DNA from: Rhabditoides inermis
Lineage: Eukaryota; Nematoda; Chromadorea; Rhabditida; Rhabditidae
DNA: 64,000 bases
Direction of reading: 5' to 3'
NCBI GenBank assembly: GCA_963966185.1
Contig: CAWZYM010000376.1
Span: 244,001-308,000 of the forward strand
Part shown: one piece after another, positions 55,979 through 64,000 of the stretch
How positions within the stretch are numbered: the stretch's first letter is position 1
Layout: every line of letters begins with the position of its first letter
Made by a program: the position numbers and the translations under genes
Notes under the pieces: model-generated
Seen by the model: the letters and a program-made list of their open reading frames with translations, nothing else
What the model was told of the DNA's origin: nothing
Database searches by the model: none

Positions 55979-58900
55979 CCCCTCCCCCTATCACCCCTCT
56001 TCCTCCTCTCTTGTCAATGTATCGATTGATTATCGATCGATCCCCCACAGGACAAGCGCCACGGCAAGAAGCCGTCGCACCGCCACCGCCACGTCATGTC
56101 GCCTGCCAAAGAGTCGCAAGCGGTCAAGCGGGGAGCAGACGAGGTGAGCAAAGCACAAAGCACAAAGTACAGATACTAGATACTACAAACACATTAGATA
56201 CTACAAAGCACACAACAAATCCTCAGTACAGTGACAGTGATCGTTCGCGTCCAGTGCCATGAGGCCACTCATGGCGATTTCTCACGCAGCGCGAAACACG
56301 GAGAAAAACCCTAGTTGTAGCAGCACGCTTCTGTCCCTCGTTTCGAAAACCGTCGACAACTTGTACAGTACCACAGTAATGACGAGTGTACAATACTGAC
56401 ACCACGAGGCCACTCTACCCTCGGCTCGTTTGAGAAGCCGTGTGCGACGCCGCCGCAGCGTCGTCCGTCTCGCGAGGGACACGGCGGGTCGCACGAGCCA
56501 GCACACCCGCCCACGCACACACCCACCCACTCGCAGCCGCACACACCGCAGCGGGAGGCGAGGGTGAGCAACTACTCACACTTATACTTGCAGGTCACAA
56601 ATATGTACTAACAAACCGCGTTGTAATAGAAAAATAGCACTTTCTGTGAATAATTCTGAAGGTCTTTGGACAGAACAAGTTGAGTATGGCCTCTACTCAG
56701 ACATGAGAGACGCGTCGCGTACGTCTTCTGCCTCTGCCACCGATAGCAAATAACGCGCGCCTGGCTGCGAGCAGTCGGTCCCTTCCAAAGACTTGTCGCA
56801 ACCGACTTTGAAATGCCTTCGAAACAAGGCTGAACAATGTGATTTGAGGGCATTTTTTGAGAGACCATACAAAACAGGACTCTGATAATGGCGAAATTTG
56901 CTCAAAAACGCACCCCACTACTGTAGCCGAAAAACGCACCCATTCGCGACCAAAAATCGATTTTTCTGACCCGTGATATTTGAGCGATAATGGGATTTTG
57001 GGCACCCCTCAAGCTCCATGAAAATGAATTTCCTGTTTGAAAGAAACAATTTCCTTTTACTCAGGAAGGTCGATTATGTACAAAAAAATTGTTATTTATG
57101 AACAGGATTTTCATTTTCAAGCATTTTCAAGAATGCGTTTTGGCCCAATATCGCTCTTTTCTCACAGCCGGCAGTGCCCACACTCTCACCGTCTAACTTC
57201 CCGCGCACTCTCTCACTATCGCGCGCTATTTCCCTCACATACGGCTCTGCGTCTCTCAATTTCCCATGCTCTCTAGCAACTCTCGCTCTTTCGCTAGGCT
57301 TGATCAGTGAAAACGCAATACACATTCAACACTGAAAAACGCATAGTTACATGATACCATTCTCGACACCTGTGATGTATGTGAGAGACTGACGCACTGA
57401 CCGCACCTCGAACACTGTATTCCAATCGATTATCGATTGCAGGACACAAACGCGCCATGCCTCGCCGACCAGCTCAATATCAAGCTGCCGCATGCGGTAT
57501 TCTCTCTCTCTCTCTCTCGCTCTCTCTCACACACACACACACATACCCACACTCTCTCTCCCTCTCTCTATGTACTCTCTCTCTCTATCTATCTATCTCC
57601 TGCATTCCTCCCCTTATTCTTTCATCCAGGCACTTAGACTTACACACTCCTTTCTAGGACAGTCCCAAGACGGATCTCCGCTCCGTCTCTGTCGCATTCG
57701 ATCTACTGCCCAGCTGCGTGAGTCAGAACATAACTTCCATTTACGTTTTCACCTTTCCTGAATACATACATTCACATTCACCTTCTCGGGACATACACAA
57801 CTAGTATGCTCCTCTTAACACACAAACTCATTACTATATGCCGCCTTTCTACACGTCATCTTCCTACATTAACCGTCCCTCCACCCCCTCTCTGTGCAGG
57901 TCGAACCGTGTCGCATGCGAGTCGACACAGGAGTGCTGTCTGGGGGACAGACTGGACCGGGAGGAGTGGGCGGTGGACAGGGCGCGGTCGGCACGCCAAC
58001 CATGCCGCCCACACCCGCGCCCCTCGACCCGCTGCTCATCCCGCAGGAGCTCATGGGCCCCACCGACCAGAGCCCTTTTCCATACTGAGCACGCCCACGC
58101 AAGCCTCGCCCACAAGGGGTCACGAGTCACGATTTGAAATCCTACTTCTTATATCATCTGGTATAGTTCCGTCTCCCTAAGCCCCACTCACAAGGGGTTA
58201 CTATCTTAAATCCTACTTTCTGTATAGTTCCGTCTTCCTACTAGACACGCTCATTCTTAGATCCTAGTTTTCGTATAATTCCGTCTTTTTAAGCCCCGCC
58301 CACAAGTCACCTTATTATGTCTTACTATTTGTATAGTTCTCTTTACACTAGTTAGTCAGTCTCCCGCTCCCGCTTCTCGTCCAAATTCTTTGCACTTACA
58401 CGACTCACTTACAAAAACGCCAGATTCGGTCTTACTACGTACGCTTAGACACACACATTTTCCGGCACTTCTCTTACAGAAATGCAGATAAACAATTTTG
58501 AAGATTTCGGTGTGATTTTCACGGCGCTAAATATGTACATTTACCTCACAGAATTTTACGCATGGAACTATATGTCTGTGACCATGTACACCAGCTGTTA
58601 CAACAGTGCCTCTCGCATCGGCAAACAAGAGACGTGGGGAAGTGGCGGAGACGCGCCACGCGCCAGAAGACCAACTCACCAACCAACCACCAACCAACTA
58701 CCATTAGATCTCAACACACAGTGGTTTCTTCCATCTTTCATTCATAGCAAATCTGCTAATCACGGCACGTAAAATCACAAATCACAACTATTATCTTCAT
58801 ATCTTCGATAGCAAAAAATGTCCATTTTTGCACACACGCAACATCACCAATCACACATACACATTAGAAAATTGGAAGCAAATAAAAAGTTTTAAAAAGT

Positions 58901-58997
58901 TAAAAAAAATCTCACCTTGGTCTGCTTCTTGCCGAAATCCGCGACCAACTCCGTGCCGTTCTTCGAGTAGAGCGTGTCGACGTACCTGCAATCTCTC

Positions 58998-59037
<40 letters not shown>

Positions 59038-62000
59038 ACCCGCCAACATGTCCCGCACATGTCCCGCCCCCTCTCGCCCCGCCCCCACTCACGCGATGGC
59101 AATGTTCTGTCCGAGGCAGGGAGACGGACAGCCGGACGTGACGAATCCGACAGCAGCTCCGTCGACGGGGTCGGCAAGGGGAATGTGCTCTGAAAAAGGA
59201 AGGGAAACGTGATTTTAGAAGCTAGTAACGATTCTCATCTTCTTATCTTCTCAATTTAATAAACTCTGAACCATAAAATAACTCCTGTTCTCCTTTCTCG
59301 GAACACAACTAGTACACAAGCAACGCCCCCGTCGCCCCGCCCCTCGCTCGCTCACCCCTCGGGGCGCGTCCCGGCTGGGCAATCAGACCGACGCGGCGCT
59401 TCGGCCAGCTCTTCTTCTCCAGCTGTGAGACAATCTGCAAACATGTGTATTGATTAATTTTGTTGATCATTTCCCACATAGAACACGTTCTTCTTTTTTA
59501 CAACACTTTTCTCGGATCCTGGAAAAAATTACATGCACAAACAATTCATCACGGTTCGTAGTAATTAGTCAATCGAAAAATAGCCACACCTTCTCGGCGC
59601 CGGGGAAGTCCATCGCCTGCCGGCGGCGCTTGGCTGGAACAATTCAGTCACACTATCCGACTATCCAATCAACCCATGTCCCCCACTCCCTCTCGCAGAC
59701 ATACATACAGAACATACACAGACATAACAAGACAGAGCAGTACAGACACGAACGCACACAAGAGCCAGGACAGAACAGACAGACAGGAGAGGGGACAGCC
59801 CCCCCCCCCTCCACTGACCGACGACAAACGCGAGTCCGGCCTCGACGGGGGTGGTGTGCTCGTTGATGTCGCTGCCGTAGAGGCACAGGCCGGCCTCCAG
59901 CCGCAGCGCGTCGCGCGCCCCCAGACCCGCCAGACGGACAGCGCCCGCCTGCAAAGCGAGCAACACTACGCAATCAATCAATCGTTTATCCGGAATCGTT
60001 ATATCTAAATATTACAACACAATCATAATGATATGAAGCATACAGTAGTGCCTGAGATGCTAGATACATAATAGGCTAACGCCGGGGAAAGGCGGTTGGG
60101 GACGCTTTTGTTCTCGTCAGTGAAACCTTCTAACACTATTCATAACTAGTGTTATTGCAGTAGTATGCAGTGTACAGTAAATAAGTGAGAACAAGTTGCA
60201 GGGTTGCTGGGTTGCTGCTGGTTCAGCATCACTCACCGGTAGTCGCAAATAAATTGTTTTCGGTGCGTTTTGATCCATCACAAACCACACATGATAACAT
60301 AACCAGCAGTCATGCCACACATTTGGTTTCGGATTCGGTCTCGACCAGAATGTACGGCAGAATAGGAAAACAACAAGGCGAAAAAGAAAAGAAAAAGAAG
60401 GCGCACCTTGGACTCGAGGAGACGCTCGACGAGTGTCGCCGCGTGCTCGGGCGCCACAGAGATCTGCAGAGCATCTCTCTCCCTCTCTCCTCTTTCTCCT
60501 CTCTCTCTCTTTCCGTCCCTCTCTCTCTCACCCTCTCTCTCTCTCTCCCTCTCTCACCTCCACTCCGTCTTCTCCCGTGTATCCGCAGCGTGTCACGCGG
60601 CAGTTCTCAATACCGAACACCTGCAACAATCACGGTAAAGGGGAGTGGCTGAAGGCAGAGCAGCCTAATGGAGCCTTGAATACAGCGCTTCGAAATAGTG
60701 CGCGACAAAAAGGGGGCGTGGCCAACAAGGGGCGTGTCGTCATGCTCACCGTGCCGACGGTGGTGGTCATGAAGGTGAGCTTGTCCATGTCGATGTCGGT
60801 GCCCGCCTGTACGATCGCAGCCGTCTCGGGTCCTGCATGCAAATGGAATACAATAATCACACGCAAACATGATACCATGAGAGTTCCAACAGTTCCAAAA
60901 TTACCGTCCCCTTTCCGCACCCACACCTACAGTAGTACCCTACCGTACCCTGCACGGCCACCAGACCCCGTCCGTCGAGTGTCTCAATGCGCACGTCCTT
61001 GCCCTTGGAGCGCCACGCCGCAGCGGCCTTCTGAAAACTAGTTTGCTACTAGATTCCGTACTAGTTTGCTAGTTCTCAGACTGGATGAGTGGAACAAATA
61101 TCAGGAGTAGGAAACTTGTTTACTGACTGCACTGCGTGCCCGTCAAGAGCCCCGGTGCTCGTTACGGATTACGGTCAACGCGTGGACCATAGATGATATG
61201 CTCCCGTTTTTCGAGTATGAGGGGACAGAACTTTTCAAGTCAAACGTGCGTGCACAGGGGACGCAAAAGCGCCTAATCGTCAAGGCGAGAAGAGAGTATA
61301 TACACCAGTGCACATACGTAGGATACAGTACAGTACACAAACACAAATATATACATACAGTACAGTAAACAGTACATATATAATAAATATGATATACGTA
61401 TGACGCACCTGCAGCATGGGGAGGTCCTTGTCGATGCAGCCGGCGTTGGTGACCATGTAGAGGAAGTCGCTGTCGGTCTGCGACACGATAAGGTCGTCCT
61501 CGATACCGCCCTCAAGAGTACAAACATAGTGGTATCATCTCTCGTTCCTCTCTTTCTTTCTTCTCTGTGTGTGTGTCTCTGTCTCCCTGTTTTAGTTGTA
61601 TTCATTTAGAATTATATTGCTATATTATATTCCATTTATTATATTCCTTTCTACTCTATCCCATACGTGTATCCGTTTTCAAAATAGACGCATTGCACCT
61701 TCTTTACCTTTCGCCAGTGTCACCCACATCCCGCCCACTGGCTACTGTACAAGCAATTCAAGAAAGTGGTATCGATATCGGTAAAATGGCAATTCAAAGT
61801 ACAGTACTTTTATGATTACAGTATACCTTGTCGTTGGTGAACACGGACAGGCTGCCGCTGTTTGGGGCCAAGCCCTGCACGTCGGCCGTCGTCAGAAACT
61901 CGATGAACGCCACGCTGGAAACCGGGTTACGGTACTTAAAAAATGAGTAATGTAGCTTCGTCATTATCGATGAAACTTTAAAAAAAAATACATTTCAGTC

Positions 62001-63187
62001 TACAAACCCCTACCGATCGGCTCCGGTGATGTGGGTCTGGAGCATGTGGGAAACGTCAAAGATGGAGCAGTGTTTGCGAGTGTGAATCGACGAGTCCTGG
62101 AATATTGACAGTCAGTTCCGGAAACCGATCCTTATCCATCTACCATCCACCGTATCCATAACAACGATGATTCTACGCATATGTCCTCTCTACCAGTACG
62201 TGTAGCGTGTAGGTTCCATTACCATCCTATCTACGGGCATGATTCCTTAATATCTAATCTACATTATACATACCACAAACTTCAGCATATAGTATACCCA
62301 TATCGGACCTTGATCGACAGGTCGAGGTACTGAACAGAGATGTTTTGATCTGATCCCACCCACAGTATCCCTATTCGACCTAACCTACCGTACCTTGATG
62401 GACAGGTCGGGGTACTGTACGGGCATGTCGTACCCGGCGAACGGCACGAGCTTCCCGTTGTACTTCTTGTGCAGCCGGTGCAGGCACGTCTGCTTCCTGA
62501 AAAACATATGTCAGCTATTTAATCTGCGAAATATGTTTCGCAACATGACTGTAAACTATTGACCAATAAATCAGCAATGAGGAAGAAAGATACTTATCCC
62601 ATAAATACAATGTGATACGATTTTACGTTTGAATAGTTAGGATAATACGGAATATTTTAAAGACACTATGAACTATTCTCCTATATATACAAGCTATGAA
62701 ATATTAATATTGTTTCAAACATTCAAACCAAACAGTTAAAAACAACGTTGTGAACGCGACTTCGCTTCATGTATCAATCAAAAAGTGTTGAGAATCAATA
62801 AAAAGTGTCGTGATTGATGTTTCAATAGCTTATCTACAGAGACGCACCCAAGCGCGCACGTCTACTGTTTACTCTACCTCTACTCACTAAAGACGTTATA
62901 ATGGGGATATGGAAACAGTACAGTGCATCAACCATCAAACCAAATAAGTTTGAACTCAACCACCGAAAGAAAGTTTGAAATGGGCACGTGGGCGGAGAAA
63001 AAAAGACGTCCTACTCACCTACTCTACATCTACGACACATCAAAGACCAACGAGCACTTCATGGAATTCCACATTTTAAATGTTGACAAAGAAATAAAGG
63101 AGACACTGACGTGGGTACTCCGGGCGCCTGGGCGGAGAAGAGCCGCGTCTGCTGGCGGAGCGAGGAGGAGACACAACGGGACAACAT
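54434..63187 (-). CDS. AMT: Aminomethyltransferase, glycine cleavage T-protein
   Basis: Fifteen exons (63111-63187, 62394-62496, 62014-62096, 61827-61914, 61409-61510, 60949-61030, 60750-60832, 60558-60620, 60407-60463, 59819-59948, 59590-59633, 59356-59434, 59093-59189, 58916-58985, 54434-54490) sum to 1215 nt, giving 404 aa, the usual T-protein size. The first 25 residues (Arg/Ser-rich, [17 protein letters not shown]) fit a mitochondrial import signal. Family landmarks are [18 protein letters not shown] (the Asp needed for catalysis), [34 protein letters not shown] and the C-terminal [14 protein letters not shown]. It releases ammonia and transfers the methylene of glycine to tetrahydrofolate in mitochondria. 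The last intron (54491-58915) holds two complete genes on the other strand. The ATG directly follows CTTGCAG, so a trans-splice acceptor abuts the start codon. Confidence 0.96.
54719..55414 (+). CDS. Small membrane/secreted protein, nested paralogue 1
   Basis: Three phase-0 exons (54719-54865, 54991-55161, 55343-55414), 129 aa. A Leu/Pro-rich hydrophobic segment (residues about 19-46) ending VNCGG is a signal anchor or late-cleaved signal peptide. The second exon is Lys/Gly-rich and ends [12 protein letters not shown]. The last exon is [21 protein letters not shown]. It shares VNCGG, the LADQLxIKxP motif at an exon end, KTDLRSV at the next exon start, and all intron phases with the gene at 55848. 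The pair is therefore a tandem duplication. Both lie in the last intron of the T-protein gene on the opposite strand. Family not recognised. An upstream in-frame TTG is ignored. Confidence 0.72.
55677..55738. repeat. (GA)n tract between the nested paralogues
   Basis: GA repeats with G runs upstream of nested paralogue 2. Confidence 0.9.
55848..58088 (+). CDS. Small secreted protein, nested paralogue 2
   Basis: Five phase-0 exons (55848-55931, 56051-56143, 57443-57496, 57658-57717, 57900-58088), 159 aa. [19 protein letters not shown] is a signal peptide ending in the same VNCGG as paralogue 1. A His/Lys-rich exon ([11 protein letters not shown]) follows, then [33 protein letters not shown] and a Gly/Pro-rich C-terminal exon with two more Cys upstream of [11 protein letters not shown]. 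Compared with paralogue 1 it has two extra introns and a longer tail. Intron 2 is 1.3 kb and may hide an alternative exon near 56428-56561. Function unknown. The Cys content suggests an extracellular protein. Confidence 0.72.
55933..55982. repeat. (CT)n tract in paralogue 2 intron 1
   Basis: CT repeats begin within six bases of the splice donor. Confidence 0.9.
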
Positions 63188-63194
63188 CTGCAAG
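63188..63194 (-). promoter_or_regulatory. Candidate spliced-leader acceptor of the T-protein gene
   Basis: CTTGCAG immediately precedes the ATG on the gene strand, with no upstream donor visible. In nematodes this arrangement marks a trans-splice site with a zero-length native 5'UTR. Confidence 0.6.
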
Positions 63195-64000
63195 ACGTTT
63201 AGAGGTGAGCGGAATACGTTACAGGGCACAGTGATACGTTTCATTGAGACGAAGGAAAACGATGCACGACTCAAAACGATGACAGGATGACCGAACAGAG
63301 AGGATAGAGAAAAGAGCGTACGGTATCTATAATGTATGCGTTTCAAGATATACATAGTTTGCCCACAATTCACAGTCTATAGCAGCGCGAATAGCGTTCA
63401 TTAGAGCGACGAGAGAGACCAAATTTGGGCATGGGTGTAATTTGCACGAGCATCACAGACAGTGGGGTGAGATGTTTCGCTCTTATCACCTATAATGGAG
63501 AGACCATAACTGCACGTTTGGCAGAAACTGGGGTTGTTACAGAAGAAGAGCGAGAGAAAGAAGATAACCGCCGCCGCCGAGAGATCGAAAAACGGAGTTT
63601 TCAATGAGAATATGCTTATCGTAAAAGTTTCAATCATTTTTAATGGGTTTTTCAATATGAAAAGAAATCTGAAAACTGTATTTTCAGATGAAAACATAAA
63701 AAAAACTCTTAAAATGCAGAAAACAGCTGGCTATTTCTTCTAGTCCTTCAAATAATCCTTCTAGTCCTTCAAATAATATCGTTCCGTCATGTCACCAATG
63801 CGTATATTTTTTGATCTGGTGTTGGGAATTTATTTATTTCGGCGTATTTTTCGAGTGGTGTTCATTTTTCCACTTTTATCTTGTTTATGCGGTTGTGTTT
63901 CATACATAAACATATGAACACGGATCTCTAGCATCTTCGAGTCGCTTGTGTGCATTATATAACTCCCGGACACGAGCGAGATTGCACGATTTGTGAGATT
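63195..64000. other. Right-end spacer
   Basis: AT-rich sequence upstream of the T-protein gene. Short open frames on both strands show no recognisable domain or splice structure. No gene is called. Confidence 0.5.

Overview
The window looks like nuclear DNA of a nematode. Genes are split into many short exons with GT-AG and a few GC-AG introns. Several start codons sit just behind a lone 3' splice acceptor, as expected for spliced-leader trans-splicing. The gene content is nematode-like: a SXP/RAL-2 (DUF148) protein, a membrane-anchored cuticle-type collagen and a class 3 lipase. The genus cannot be told from the sequence. Long (CT)n/(GA)n tracts fill many introns and often touch splice sites.

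Layout. 1-3.5 kb: a secreted class 3 lipase (minus), whose last exon is not visible, with a 355-bp foldback repeat at the left edge. 4.5-6.4 kb: poorly resolved minus-strand exons. 7.75-16.6 kb: a 15-exon transmembrane collagen (minus). Its exons join in phase into 837 aa with a 488-aa non-collagenous tail. One of its introns holds a complete plus-strand SXP/RAL-2 gene, and another holds a U6 snRNA-like sequence. 18.7-48.3 kb: two nearly identical head-to-tail copies (A and B) of a 14.6-kb block. Each carries a divergent pair of paralogous Smr-domain genes, a third plus-strand gene, and a short-chain dehydrogenase (SDR) with an in-frame amber codon near its C-terminus. Each also carries three different 5'-truncated LINE tails. 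One LINE sits inside a foldback element with a clear target-site duplication. Copy B has gained a 406-bp terminal-inverted-repeat element that copy A lacks. 50.1-51.8 kb: 21 copies of an 82-bp tandem repeat. 53.2-54.0 kb: a secreted, probably GPI-anchored Thr/Pro-rich protein. 54.4-63.2 kb: the glycine-cleavage T-protein (aminomethyltransferase, minus, 15 exons, 404 aa). Its 4.4-kb last intron holds two tandem plus-strand genes of a small secreted or membrane protein family I do not recognise.

The genes do not form one pathway. The main themes are nested genes inside long introns (SXP in collagen, a gene pair in the T-protein gene), recent segmental duplication, and layered mobile-element insertions. 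All exon models were read by eye from splice signals, frame continuity and family similarity. Where every exon joins in phase (collagen, T-protein, SXP, Smr2, nested pair) the models are strong. The third gene of the duplicated block and the 4.5-6.4 kb exons are weak.
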